A stretch of 64,000 bases of DNA, from NCBI RefSeq assembly GCF_003264855.1, contig NZ_NFZS01000005.1, forward strand, positions 186,001 through 250,000, read 5' to 3'. Origin of the DNA: Dyella jiangningensis (lineage in GTDB: Bacteria; Pseudomonadota; Gammaproteobacteria; Xanthomonadales; Rhodanobacteraceae). Made by a program: the position numbers and the translations under genes. This document shows positions 1 through 8,841 of this stretch, piece by piece (the first letter of the stretch is position 1; each line of letters begins with the position of its first letter). Below the pieces are notes generated by a model. It was not told the DNA's origin and searched no databases. It saw nothing but the letters and a program-made list of their open reading frames with translations.

Positions 1-1577
1 GTGACGATCAGCAACAGCCATGCGGGCCGACGCGACAGCCCGTCATACAGCCGGCCGTGCCAGCGCGACAGCCACTGGTCGTGCGTGAAGCCCGGATCGT
101 GCCAGCGCTTGAAATCCACCAGCCAACGCAGCAGCGGCGGCACCACCCACGCGCTGGCTAGCCAGGACACGGTGAGTGCGGCGGCCATGGTGAGCGACAA
201 CGCCTTGGAGAACGATCCGGTCACGCCGCTCAACAGGCCCAGCGGAATGAACACGATCAGCGTGGCCAGGCTCGATCCGGTGAGCGGTGCGAGAAATTCG
301 CGCGCCGCCGGCAGCACCGCTTCCTCGCCACCGCCTTCGGCGGCGCCGGCGCGACGGGCCACGTGCTCCACCATCACGATCACGTCGTCGATCACCAGAC
401 CCACGGCGGCGGCGATGCCGCCGAGCGTCATGATGTTGAAGCTCATGCCGAACACTTGCAGCAGCAGCACGGTGACCGCGAGCGTCAGCGGCACCACCAC
501 CATCGCGATCAGCGTGACGCGCAGGTTGCGCAGGAACAGCAGCAGCACCGCGGCAGCCAGCAGCAGGCCGATCAGCACGGCGTCGCGCACGCTGTGCGCG
601 GACTCCACCACCAGCTCGCTCTGGTCGTACCAGTTCTTCAGCCTGACGCCGGCAGGCAGGCGGAACGCCGCCAGCTTTTGCCGCACCGCGGCGGCGATCT
701 GCACGGCATTGCCATCCGGCTGCTCGTAGACGTTGAACAGCACGGCGGGCTTGCCGTCCTCGCTTACCTTGACCCATTGCGGCACGTAGCCCGCATGGAT
801 ATCGGCGACATCGCCAAGGCGCACCCAGCCGTGCGGATCGTTCTTCACCACGATCTTGCGCAGCGCCTCGATGTGCTGCAGCGAATGATCGGCCACCACC
901 AGGTACAACTGGTTGCGATCCTGCAGGCGCCCCACGGCTTCGAGCTGGTTGGCACCGGACAGCGCCGACACCAGGTCATCCAGACCGAGGCCGTATTGCG
1001 CGAGCTTGCGCGGATCGGCATCCACCTGCAGTTCGGCGGTCTCGCCGCCCTGCACGTCCACACGCGCCAGTCCATCGACCGACGCCAGCAGCGGCACGAT
1101 CTGGTATTGCGCAAGATCGCGCAGGGCCACCGGCGACAGGCTGTCCGACTGCAGCGCATACGAGATGATCGGGAACACCGTGGGATCCATGCGCCGCACG
1201 TTGTACGTGGCGCCGGGCGGCAGGCTGGGCAGCACGCGTGCGATGGCCGCATCGACCTGCAGGGTGGAGGCGATCATGTCGCGCCCCCAACCGAAATCGA
1301 CCGAGATCTGTGCCGAACCGCGCGTCGTATCCGAACGCACATTGGCCACGCCGGGCACGGTACGGATGGCTTCCTCGACGGGGCGCGTCAGCAGCAGCGC
1401 CGTCTGGTCCGCCGGACGATCGCCGGCATCCAGGTCGACCACCACGCGTGGAAACGACACCTGCGGGAACAGCCCCACCGGCAGCGTGAACGAACTCGCC
1501 AGACCCGCCAGCGCCAGCGCAAAGGCCACGATGACGATGGCACGCGCGTGCCTGGCCAGGAACGACGGCATGCTCAT
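1..1577 (-). CDS. RND-family efflux permease, N-terminal part (C-terminus outside window)
   Basis: This is the inner-membrane proton-driven pump of a tripartite efflux system. I translated it from the ATG at 1577, which overlaps the stop of the fusion-protein gene by 4 bases (ATGA). The frame stays open to the window edge, giving about 525 residues. The N-terminus (MSMPSFLARHARAIVIVAFA) is a first membrane helix followed by a porter domain. The end nearest the edge carries GLVIDDVIVMVEH, which matches the paired-aspartate proton-relay motif of transmembrane helix 4 in RND pumps. The order outer-membrane factor, fusion protein, permease resembles cusCBA/czcCBA operons. The substrate, drug or metal, cannot be decided from this half of the protein. 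Confidence 0.9.
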   Translation of the reverse strand, partial: MSMPSFLARHARAIVIVAFALALAGLASSFTLPVGLFPQVSFPRVVVDLDAGDRPADQTALLLTRPVEEAIRTVPGVANVRSDTTRGSAQISVDFGWGRDMIASTLQVDAAIARVLPSLPPGATYNVRRMDPTVFPIISYALQSDSLSPVALRDLAQYQIVPLLASVDGLARVDVQGGETAELQVDADPRKLAQYGLGLDDLVSALSGANQLEAVGRLQDRNQLYLVVADHSLQHIEALRKIVVKNDPHGWVRLGDVADIHAGYVPQWVKVSEDGKPAVLFNVYEQPDGNAVQIAAAVRQKLAAFRLPAGVRLKNWYDQSELVVESAHSVRDAVLIGLLLAAAVLLLFLRNLRVTLIAMVVVPLTLAVTVLLLQVFGMSFNIMTLGGIAAAVGLVIDDVIVMVEHVARRAGAAEGGGEEAVLPAAREFLAPLTGSSLATLIVFIPLGLLSGVTGSFSKALSLTMAAALTVSWLASAWVVPPLLRWLVDFKRWHDPGFTHDQWLSRWHGRLYDGLSRRPAWLLLIV

Positions 1578-2620
1578 GGCTTGGCATCCGGCGCCGAGGT
1601 GCGCACGGCCATGCCGTCATCGAGTTGGGTGGCGCCGGTGGTCACCAGCGGCCGATGCGCATCGAGCGCGCCGCTGACCACGCTCACGCTGTCCGATTCG
1701 CCGAGCACCTTCACCGGCACGCGCACGGCCTTGCCGTCCGCCACCTGGAAGACCAGGCGTTGGGCATCGTCGCCCTGCAACGCGTCGCGCGGCACCAGCC
1801 AGCCCTGCCATTGGCCGACGGTGATGTCCGCGCGGAAGCTTTCGCCGTTCACGGGCTCGCCATCGGGCACCACCTCGACGTCCAGTTGGTGAGTGTGCGG
1901 ATTCAACGCGCGCGCCACGCGACGCACGGTGCCGTGCATCGGCGCGGAAGCATCCAGCGGCGTCAGCGCGACGGCCGCGCCGGAGGACACGCGTCCCATC
2001 GCGTCGCGCTCCATGCCCACGGTCACCACCAGGCCATCGCCGCGTTGCAGGGTAAGCAGCGGCGCACCGGGCTGCAGCTGGTCGCCTTGCGAGGCGTCCA
2101 CGCTCACCACGGTGCCGTCGAAGGGCGCACTGATGTCCACGGTGGGACTGCGGCCTTGCTGTTGCACCAGGGCGTCGAGATTGGCCTGCGCGTCCTGCAA
2201 GGTCTTCTCGGCCTGCTCCTTCTGGTCGCGCGTGGCGAGCTGTTGCGCGAACAGCTCGTCGGTGTGCGCACGTGCGGCGGCCGCCACCTTCTGCGCGGAT
2301 AGCGCCTGCTGGTAGGCCGCGATGGAGGAAGGCGCGAGCGCGAACGTGAGCAGGCGCTGTCCGCGCTTCACCGGCAAACCGGCCGTCACGTTCCACTGCG
2401 CGACGTGACCGGCGGCCTGCACGTTCATCACGTGCGACGCGTCTGCCGCGGGGCCGGCGGTGCCATAGGCCACCACCTGTTCGGGCAGGCTGCCCTGGCG
2501 CACCGGCACGGTGGTCACCGCGGCGCTCACGGCGGCTTCTTCCGGCGCTTCGCCACCGGAGCACGCGGCCAGCATCATTGCGGCAAGCGCGGGTATGAGC
2601 CATGGCTGACGGAACATCAT
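1574..2620 (-). CDS. Efflux RND periplasmic adaptor (HlyD/membrane-fusion) lipoprotein
   Basis: Periplasmic adaptor that links the RND permease to the outer-membrane factor. The 348-residue product starts at the ATG at 2620, overlapping the upstream stop codon (ATGA). It has a lipoprotein signal peptide with lipobox LAAC (Cys20). The lipoyl half-motifs flank a coiled-coil hairpin of about 75 residues rich in Ala, Gln and Lys; after that come SAPFDGTVVSVDASQGDQ and a beta-barrel region. These are standard adaptor features. The longer reading frame extends upstream to 2794, but that part lies inside the outer-membrane-factor gene and lacks a signal peptide, so the shorter start is preferred. 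Confidence 0.92.
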   Translation of the reverse strand: MMFRQPWLIPALAAMMLAACSGGEAPEEAAVSAAVTTVPVRQGSLPEQVVAYGTAGPAADASHVMNVQAAGHVAQWNVTAGLPVKRGQRLLTFALAPSSIAAYQQALSAQKVAAAARAHTDELFAQQLATRDQKEQAEKTLQDAQANLDALVQQQGRSPTVDISAPFDGTVVSVDASQGDQLQPGAPLLTLQRGDGLVVTVGMERDAMGRVSSGAAVALTPLDASAPMHGTVRRVARALNPHTHQLDVEVVPDGEPVNGESFRADITVGQWQGWLVPRDALQGDDAQRLVFQVADGKAVRVPVKVLGESDSVSVVSGALDAHRPLVTTGATQLDDGMAVRTSAPDAKP

Positions 2621-3972
2621 GGTGCGATCACATCCTGTTCGAGTGAGGTCGGCATGCCCCGACCGACAAGCAATTCCACCGCGGCCTGCTGTTCGAGCAT
2701 GGCCTGGTCGGTCGCCACCAGCGCCGCCTGGCGGGTAAGCGCCGCGACTTCGAGGTCGACATAGGCACGCATGTCCACCAGGCCGTCCTGCCATGCACGC
2801 ATGGCCTGGGCCGCGGCGCGCGTGGCGTCGTCCTGCGCGGGCAGCAGTGCCTGGCGTTGTCGCTGCAGCTGCGCGTACTGATCGAGCAGCGCATCCACCT
2901 CGTCGCGCGAGGTCGCCATGCGCACCGTGTATTCCTGGTGCAACTGCTCGCGCGTGGCCTTGGCGATCGCCACGTTGCCCTGGTTGCGATCGAAGATCGG
3001 CAGCGCGAACGACACCGCCGGGCCGCCGTTGCGCACGCGGCTGTTGTCCTGCGAAGCGTCGTAACCGATGGAAAGCGGCGGGAACTGCGCGAGCACGGCG
3101 GCGCGCAGCGTCGCCTCCTGCGCCCGATAACCCAGCTGCAGCGCAACCAGATCGGGCCGGCGGCGGCTGATGCCCTCGGCCTGCTCGCGGATCGACGCGG
3201 CATCGAGATCCGACGGAGCGAGCGGCGTGGCAAGCGGCACGGCGACGCCGGGCTTCAGGCCCAGCAGCGCGGCGAGTTGCTGCTGCTGGTCGAGCTGGCG
3301 GCGCTGCAGGTCATGCATGGCCGTGCGCGCATCGGCGGCGGCGGAAAGATCCGATGCCACCGTCACGCGATCGACGTTGCCGGCACCGATCGCCTGGGTA
3401 ATGCGCGATTCGCGCTTCGCCAGCAGGTCCAGCGCCCGTTGCTGCAGATCGAGCTGGCGCTGCCCCTCGACGAGATCGATCACCAGCAAGCGCGCCTTGC
3501 CGATCGTCTGCCATTCCTCCCACAGCAGGCTCGCATCCACTTCGTCGGCGGTGGCCCTGGCGGCCTCGCGCCGCGGCTTGAGCGTGATGAGCGAGGTGAT
3601 GTCCTGGGTGATCGATGCCGTCCACGCGGTGGCGTCGCCGGGGCCCGAGAGCAGGTAGCCGATGCTGCCGCCAATCACGGGATTGGGCAGCACGCTGTCC
3701 TGCTGGCGCTGCGCCTGCGCCGCCTGGTGACGTGCGCGCGCACTCCTGAGATCGGGATTGTTGAGCAGCACCAGGCGCTCGACTGCATCCGCACTGAGCG
3801 GTGCCATCGTCGCGTCATAGCCGCGTAGCTGCGACAGCGACGATGCCGACGCTGCCTGCTCCGGCAGTGGATGGGCGTGATAGGTGGCGCAGCCGGCCAG
3901 GCAGGCACCGGCCGTCACGACCATGGCGCGGCCACAGGCCTTCAGGAGCGCGGGGGGGAATGGCAATCGCAC
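2617..3972 (-). CDS. TolC/CusC-like outer-membrane efflux lipoprotein
   Basis: Outer-membrane channel of the efflux system and first gene of the pump operon. It carries a lipobox LAGC near the N-terminus and two repeated OEP-type segments rich in long amphipathic helices, as in TolC/CzcC proteins. The start is uncertain. The frame opens with GTG at 4002, but a possible promoter motif (4012-4022) lies only 10 bases upstream of that. GTG at 3972 gives a better lipoprotein leader with basic residues before the hydrophobic stretch. ATG at 3924 would remove the basic region. The stop overlaps the adaptor start by 4 bases. Confidence 0.85.
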   Translation of the reverse strand: MRLPFPPALLKACGRAMVVTAGACLAGCATYHAHPLPEQAASASSLSQLRGYDATMAPLSADAVERLVLLNNPDLRSARARHQAAQAQRQQDSVLPNPVIGGSIGYLLSGPGDATAWTASITQDITSLITLKPRREAARATADEVDASLLWEEWQTIGKARLLVIDLVEGQRQLDLQQRALDLLAKRESRITQAIGAGNVDRVTVASDLSAAADARTAMHDLQRRQLDQQQQLAALLGLKPGVAVPLATPLAPSDLDAASIREQAEGISRRRPDLVALQLGYRAQEATLRAAVLAQFPPLSIGYDASQDNSRVRNGGPAVSFALPIFDRNQGNVAIAKATREQLHQEYTVRMATSRDEVDALLDQYAQLQRQRQALLPAQDDATRAAAQAMRAWQDGLVDMRAYVDLEVAALTRQAALVATDQAMLEQQAAVELLVGRGMPTSLEQDVIAP

Positions 3973-4011
3973 CGGCAGTCCGTACCGTTGGGGAGCACAC
4001 ACCCTAACGTT

Positions 4012-4022
4012 ATTGCCTTAGC
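4012..4022 (-). promoter_or_regulatory. Possible response-regulator half-site upstream of efflux operon
   Basis: On the minus strand the 11-mer GCTAAGGCAAT lies just upstream of the outer-membrane-factor gene, in the 157-base gap after the histidine kinase. The same 11-mer recurs upstream of the CPBP protease gene (33082-33092), where it is part of a hexamer-N5-hexamer direct repeat. OmpR-family regulators bind direct repeats with an 11-base period, so a link to the adjacent regulator is possible. The evidence is only the sequence match. Confidence 0.3.
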
Positions 4023-4159
4023 TTTCTCTTTGCTGCGTGCCGCAAGGCCTAGGCAGCCCAACGCCTGCCGCCGTTTCGCCGGGCCCGACCCGACAACGTG
4101 GCCGAAGAGCAAATTCCTGCGATCGGGCCTTGCCACATGCCAGGTCCGGATGATGAGGT

Positions 4160-5557
4160 TCAGGCCGCCAGCGGCATCCGCACGCTGACGCGCAAGCCGC
4201 GGCCGAATGGGGAATCGAGCAGCTCGATGGAGGCGCCGTGCAACTGCGCCGCGCGCTGCACGATGGAAAGCCCCAGGCCGTAGCCGTCGCCGCGACTGCC
4301 GGCTTCGCGATGGAAGCGGGCGAACACGGCAGCTCGACGCTCCGGCGGAATACCCTCGCCATTGTCGATGACGTCGATCACGGCCTTGCCCTGATCGCTC
4401 GCCACGGCGAATTGCACCCGGCCGCCGCCGGGTACGTGCCGCAACGCGTTTTCCAGCAGGTTGCGCATGAGCGCGGCGAGCGCGACCTCATGCCCGCGGA
4501 CGGGCACGGGCCGGTCCGGAAGTTCCACGTCCAGCTCCACGTCGCTTTCGGCAATCAGCGGCGACAATTCCTCGATCACCGTCCTGGCCACCGCGGCCAG
4601 GTCGACGGTGCTGCGCTCGCCATCGCGGAAGCTGGCTTCCAGCCTGGCCAGCGACAACAACTGCTCCACGCGCCGGGCCAGCGCCGCGAGGCTTTCTCGT
4701 GCACCCGCGAGTGCCACGTCGGCCTCATGCGTGTCGCGCGTCGCTTCGGCGTTTTCGAGATTGATCATGGTCGAGGCCAGCGGCGTGCGCAGTTCGTGCG
4801 CCACGTCCGCGCTGAAGCGGCGCTCTCGCTCGAGCGCTTCCTCCAGCCGGGCGAACTGGTCGTTGAGCGCGGCCAGCACGGGTTCGAGTTCGCGCGGCGC
4901 ATCGGCCACCGTCAAGGTCTCCTGGCTGCCGGGTTTGCGCGACGCCAGCAACGCAGCCAGTGCATCCAGCGGCCGCAGGCCGCGCTTCACCGCCCAGCCC
5001 ACCAGCAGCGCCAGCAAGGGCAGCGCGATCAACGGCGGCAGCGCGTATTCCATCCACAGTGCGCGCGTGATGTCGCGTCGACTGTCGTAACGCTCGGCGG
5101 AGCGGATGATCACGCCTTCGGGCGTCGCCGGCAGCGTGAAGAGACGCCAGCGGTAATGGCCCAGCTGCACGTCTTCATAGCCGACACGGTCCTTGCCGGG
5201 CGGCGGCAGGTCGGCGATGTTGCCCGTCACCATCAGCAGGCGACCTTGCATGTCGAACACCTGGAAGCCGACCTCGGATTCGTAGGTCTCTTCGTGCAGC
5301 AACAGCTCCTGCCTGGATTTGGCCTCGATCGGCACCACCACGCCGCCCTCGCCCGCCTTGCGCCGGATCGCCTCGAGGCCGACGTTGCCGATCATGGTCT
5401 GCAGCGTGCGCGCCGATTGCGCCAGTCGCCCGTCGGACAATTCGTCGACTTCGTGGATGGTGCGCTTGAAGCTCAATACGCCCAGCGGCAGCAGCACCAC
5501 GGCGATCACGCCCAGGATCAGCCAGCGCAGTCGGGATCGCAGGCTGCCGGGCCTCAC
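4160..5557 (-). CDS. Sensor histidine kinase (QseC/PmrB-like)
   Basis: Membrane sensor kinase of 465 residues that autophosphorylates and passes phosphate to the adjacent regulator. Membrane helices lie at about residues 12-30 and 172-190, with a periplasmic domain of about 140 residues between them. The H-box SADVAHELRTPL carries the phospho-acceptor histidine. The ATPase part shows N-box RNLLENALRH, G1 DNGEGI and G2 GLGLSIV. It starts with GTG at 5557, overlapping the regulator stop (GTGA), so the two are co-translated. It is followed by the efflux operon on the same strand, which suggests it senses a toxic or metal signal that the pump relieves. The signal itself cannot be read from the sequence. 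Confidence 0.95.
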   Translation of the reverse strand: MRPGSLRSRLRWLILGVIAVVLLPLGVLSFKRTIHEVDELSDGRLAQSARTLQTMIGNVGLEAIRRKAGEGGVVVPIEAKSRQELLLHEETYESEVGFQVFDMQGRLLMVTGNIADLPPPGKDRVGYEDVQLGHYRWRLFTLPATPEGVIIRSAERYDSRRDITRALWMEYALPPLIALPLLALLVGWAVKRGLRPLDALAALLASRKPGSQETLTVADAPRELEPVLAALNDQFARLEEALERERRFSADVAHELRTPLASTMINLENAEATRDTHEADVALAGARESLAALARRVEQLLSLARLEASFRDGERSTVDLAAVARTVIEELSPLIAESDVELDVELPDRPVPVRGHEVALAALMRNLLENALRHVPGGGRVQFAVASDQGKAVIDVIDNGEGIPPERRAAVFARFHREAGSRGDGYGLGLSIVQRAAQLHGASIELLDSPFGRGLRVSVRMPLAA

Positions 5558-6219
5558 TTCGGATCCCGCGGGACCATGTAACCGAAGCCGCGCACGTTGC
5601 GGATGGTTTCGAAGCTGAGCTTGCGGCGCAGCGAATGCACCAGCACTTCCAGCGCGTTGTTGCCCACCACGTGATCCAGTCCGTACAGCGAGTTTTCCAG
5701 GCTTTCGCGGCGCACCAGCTTGCCGGCGTTCTCCATCAGCGCCTGCAGCAGCGCGAACTCGCGACGCGTGAGGTCCACCGGCGCACCGCGGAACGTCACC
5801 TCCGACGTACCCACGTCCAGGCTCAGCGCGCCTACCTCGATGCGGTTCACCGCCAGCCCTCGCATGCGGCGGCTGAGCGAGCGGATGCGTGCGGCCAGCT
5901 CATCCACGTGGAAGGGCTTGGTGAGGTAATCGTCGGCGCCCGCGTCCAGGCCGTCCACGCGGGCGGAGACGCCATCACGCGCGGTCATCACCAGCACCGG
6001 CGTATCGATGTGCGCGCGGCGCGCTTCCGTCAGCACCTCGATACCGTCCCGCCCTGGCAGGCCCAGGTCCAGCAGGATGAGGTCCGCCGAGCGGTCGCGG
6101 ATGGCGCTCAACGCGGAGCGCCCGTCGCGCAGCCACGACACGGTGTAACTCAGCCGCTCCAGCGCACGCTGGATGGCGGCCCCGAGCTGCGCGTCGTCTT
6201 CGACCAGAAGGATGTGCAC
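5554..6219 (-). CDS. OmpR-family response regulator (QseB/PmrA-like)
   Basis: DNA-binding response regulator of 221 residues. The receiver domain begins ILLVEDD, with the phosphorylatable aspartate in LILLDLGLPGRDG and the conserved lysine in LTKPF. The C-terminal winged helix contains LTRREFALLQALMENAG and VHSLRRKLSFETIRNVRGFGY. The frame is open to 6324, but I chose GTG at 6219 because the receiver motif starts immediately after it and GGGAG lies 10 bases upstream. It precedes the kinase with a 4-base overlap and probably controls the downstream efflux genes. Confidence 0.94.
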   Translation of the reverse strand: MHILLVEDDAQLGAAIQRALERLSYTVSWLRDGRSALSAIRDRSADLILLDLGLPGRDGIEVLTEARRAHIDTPVLVMTARDGVSARVDGLDAGADDYLTKPFHVDELAARIRSLSRRMRGLAVNRIEVGALSLDVGTSEVTFRGAPVDLTRREFALLQALMENAGKLVRRESLENSLYGLDHVVGNNALEVLVHSLRRKLSFETIRNVRGFGYMVPRDPK

Positions 6220-6333
6220 GAACCGTTGGCTCCCGTGGCAGCGCCGACGACAGCCATTATGCGGGAGCCGACTTATGAATGACTTAAATGCCGCCCTCCC
6301 CGCTCGCGTCGACGGAGAGGACAACGCCGTGCC

Positions 6334-6972
6334 TCACTCCCTGTCGTAGGCGAACTGGATGCCCGCCGTGCCGCCGGTCTCGATGAACAGGTTGATGAAG
6401 GCCGGCACGGTATCCTTGCGCTGCCAGTCGCGCTGCAGCTCGCAGAACAGCTGGGCCACGCTGATCATCTTGCCGCCGGCCTGCTCGATGCGGCGCAGCG
6501 CCATCTCGTGCGCCGCGACCGACGTGCCGCCCACGGCATCGGCCACCACGTACACCTCGTAGCCTTCGCGCAAGGCATCGAGGGCGGGGAACGTAAGGCA
6601 CGCTTCCGTCCACAACGCCGTCATGATGAGCTTCTTGCGTCCCGTGGCCTCGACGGCCTTGCGGAATTCCACGTCTTCCCACGAGTTGATGCTGGTGCGG
6701 TCGTAGGTGGGCTGCTTGTCCAGCACCTTGCGCAGCTGCGGGATCGGCGGCTTGTTGAGGCCCGTCTTCACGTTGACGGTGGAATGCACGATCGGCAGGC
6801 CGTACGCCACCGCGGCCTTCGCGGTGCCGACGATGTTGTTCACCAGCAGCTGGCGATCCATCGACGCGATGGAATTCACCTGCACGGGCTGGTAGTCGAT
6901 GATCACGAAGGCCGCGTTCTGCGGCGTGAGCAGTTCGTCCTTGAGCGGATCGCGGATGGGTTCACTGGCCAT
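6334..6972 (-). CDS. Isochorismatase-family cysteine hydrolase (YcaC-like)
   Basis: Hydrolase of the isochorismatase superfamily, about 212 residues. The nucleophilic cysteine lies in LWTEACLTF and the catalytic aspartate in VIIDYQP. Within the superfamily it resembles YcaC-type proteins, whose natural substrates are mostly unknown. An ATG at 6978 sits only 2 bases after AGGAG, whereas ATG at 6972 is 8 bases after it, so 6972 is preferred. It is last in a co-directional trio with a second isochorismatase-like gene and a pirin. The trio is divergent from a LysR regulator that probably controls it. Confidence 0.88.
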   Translation of the reverse strand: MASEPIRDPLKDELLTPQNAAFVIIDYQPVQVNSIASMDRQLLVNNIVGTAKAAVAYGLPIVHSTVNVKTGLNKPPIPQLRKVLDKQPTYDRTSINSWEDVEFRKAVEATGRKKLIMTALWTEACLTFPALDALREGYEVYVVADAVGGTSVAAHEMALRRIEQAGGKMISVAQLFCELQRDWQRKDTVPAFINLFIETGGTAGIQFAYDRE

Positions 6973-7029
6973 GGTCATGTCTCCTGGGGTGAAAGAGCGC
7001 GCGAGGCGCCGGATGGGTGAGCGCCCGGA

Positions 7030-7710
7030 TCAGGCGCGGTCGGAATCGAGGATCTCGTGTTGCGTGGCGACGTCCTGCGCCTTCAGGTAGCTCTCGATCA
7101 GCAGGCGATACGGCGGAAACACCTGCGTATAGGCGTCGGCCCACTGCTGCGCGTCGTCGCGATGCCAGGTCTGCTGCAGTTCGGACAACACGGCGGCCGT
7201 GTCGATGGGCACCACGCCGGCCTGCACAACGCGCGCGAGCGTGACCTCCTGCGCCATCTTCGAATAGGTGCCCGACGCATCGATGACGGCGAACACGCGA
7301 TAGCCCTCATGCACCGCGCTGATGCTGGGAAAGGCCATGCACACACTGGTGATGGTGCCGGCGACGATCAGCGTGCCCTTGCCGGTGGCCTTCACCGCAT
7401 CGACGAAATCGGGGTTGTCCCACGCGTTGATCTGGCCCTTGCGCGCCACGTATTTCGCGTGCGGCGCCAGCGCGTGGATCTCGGGAATCAGCGGACCGTT
7501 CGGACCCTGCGGCACCGAGGCCGTGGTGATCACCGGCATGCCGGTCAGCGTGGCGGCCTTGGCCAGGGCGATGACGTTCGCGCGCAGTGTGGTCATCGGC
7601 ATGTCTGCCACGGTCTGGAACAGGCCGCTCTGGTGGTCGATCAGCAACATCGCCGTGTCGGCGACGTCGATGGTGGGGATCTTGCCGTTGAAGTTCGCGG
7701 GAGCGCTCAT
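7030..7710 (-). CDS. Isochorismatase-family cysteine hydrolase (YcaC-like), second copy
   Basis: 226-residue hydrolase of the same superfamily as its downstream neighbour. Asp25 (LLIDHQ), the region around Lys91 ([11 protein letters not shown]) and Cys124 (TSVCMAF) fit the Asp-Lys-Cys triad. The INAWDN segment is typical of YcaC proteins. The two paralogues are clearly diverged, so this is an old duplication or separate acquisition rather than a recent tandem copy. AAGGTG upstream of the ATG at 7710 is a plausible ribosome-binding site. It lies 57 bases upstream of the first copy and 119 bases downstream of the pirin gene. Confidence 0.9.
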   Translation of the reverse strand: MSAPANFNGKIPTIDVADTAMLLIDHQSGLFQTVADMPMTTLRANVIALAKAATLTGMPVITTASVPQGPNGPLIPEIHALAPHAKYVARKGQINAWDNPDFVDAVKATGKGTLIVAGTITSVCMAFPSISAVHEGYRVFAVIDASGTYSKMAQEVTLARVVQAGVVPIDTAAVLSELQQTWHRDDAQQWADAYTQVFPPYRLLIESYLKAQDVATQHEILDSDRA

Positions 7711-7829
7711 GCTGCACCTTCGGGTGTGGAGTGAAGGACAAAGCCCGGCCGTGCCCGGCGACGGTGTCGCCAGCAGAAGCGGCAGGGAGAAAACCGTCGC
7801 GCCGGGTCAGTGGGCGCGACGGGCAGAAC

Positions 7830-8708
7830 TCAGGACCCGCCTTGCGGGGGGATGCGGCCGAAGCGGCCGTTGCTGAAATCGTCGATGGCCTGGTGGATCT
7901 CGGCGATCGTGTTCATCACGAACGGCCCGCGTCCGACGATCGGCTCGTTCAGCGGCTCACCGCCCAGCACCAGCAAGGTGGCGTTGCTGTTCGCCTCGAT
8001 CACCACGTCGGTGCCGTCGCGATCGAGCATCACCATCTGCGCGTCCCGCGCCACCTGGCCGCCGTTCACCTGCACGGTGCCGCGCAGCACGATCAATGCC
8101 GCGGTCTGGCCGGCCGGCAACGCCAGGCGCGCCTGCCGCCCCGCGTTGAGGCGCACATCCCACACGTTGATCGGGCTGAAGGTCTGGGCCGGGCCGCGAT
8201 GGCCGTCGTAGTCGCCCGCGATCACGCGTACCCGGCCGGCGCCTTGCGGCAGGTCCACCGAGGGAATCTCGCCGTCGAGCAGAGTCTGGTAACGCGGCGC
8301 GTCCATCTTGTGCTTCGCCGGCAGGTTCACCCACAGCTGCACCATCTCCAGCACGCCGCCGGTGCGGGTGAACTCGGCCGAGTGGAATTCCTCGTGCAGG
8401 ATGCCCGAGCCCGCCGTCATCCACTGCACGTCGCCCGGGCCGATGCGGCCGCCGGCGCCGGTGGAGTCGCGGTGTTCCACCTCGCCCTCGTAGACGATGG
8501 TGACCGTCTCGAAGCCGCGGTGCGGATGCTCGCCCACGCCACGCGGACGGTCGCCGGGCTTGAAGTGCAGCGGGCCGGCGTAGTCCAGCAGCAGGAACGG
8601 GCTGAGATGCTCGCCGTGGCTGTCGTAGGAAAACAGCGAGCGCACGGGGAAACCGTCGCCCACCCAATGGCCGTGGGGCGCACTGTAAAGGCCAAGCACC
8701 TTCTTCAT
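7830..8708 (-). CDS. Pirin family protein
   Basis: Cupin-fold protein of 292 residues. The N-terminal cupin carries the metal-binding pattern HPHRGFETVTIVYEGEVEHRD, and the pirin-specific GPGDVQWMTAGSGILHEE follows. Bacterial pirins such as YhhW are iron-binding, and some have quercetinase activity. The ATG at 8708 has GGAG 6 bases upstream. The frame continues upstream to 8750 without support. It is the promoter-proximal gene of the trio with two isochorismatase-like hydrolases and is divergent from the LysR gene. The combination suggests a detoxification or aromatic-compound response, which is inference. Confidence 0.92.
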   Translation of the reverse strand: MKKVLGLYSAPHGHWVGDGFPVRSLFSYDSHGEHLSPFLLLDYAGPLHFKPGDRPRGVGEHPHRGFETVTIVYEGEVEHRDSTGAGGRIGPGDVQWMTAGSGILHEEFHSAEFTRTGGVLEMVQLWVNLPAKHKMDAPRYQTLLDGEIPSVDLPQGAGRVRVIAGDYDGHRGPAQTFSPINVWDVRLNAGRQARLALPAGQTAALIVLRGTVQVNGGQVARDAQMVMLDRDGTDVVIEANSNATLLVLGGEPLNEPIVGRGPFVMNTIAEIHQAIDDFSNGRFGRIPPQGGS

Positions 8709-8809
8709 GGAAGTCTCCGGTTTGGGCCGCGCCAGAGGGCGCCGCTCCATTGACAGGGGACGATACGCTTGGAACGATGAGTCCAGTAGACGGCAATTTT
8801 CGCTTCCTG

Positions 8810-8827
8810 CGTTCCATATTTAGAACG
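8810..8827. promoter_or_regulatory. Candidate LysR operator between pirin operon and lysR
   Basis: CGTTC, 8 bases, GAACG forms a perfect inverted repeat 15 bases before the LysR start codon, in the divergent spacer. It contains a T-N11-A core (TTCCATATTTAGAA), the usual LysR-type binding pattern. A related half-site GGAACG lies at about 8771-8776. It is probably the site for autoregulation and for activation of the divergent pirin/isochorismatase genes. Confidence 0.5.
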
Positions 8828-8841
8828 ATAGGCAGACATCC

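Noticed and set aside
363-1892. 509-codon open frame on the plus strand opposite the RND and adaptor genes
   Set aside because: It is rich in His, Gln and Arg, as expected from the complement of GC-rich coding DNA, and overlaps two clear genes on the other strand.
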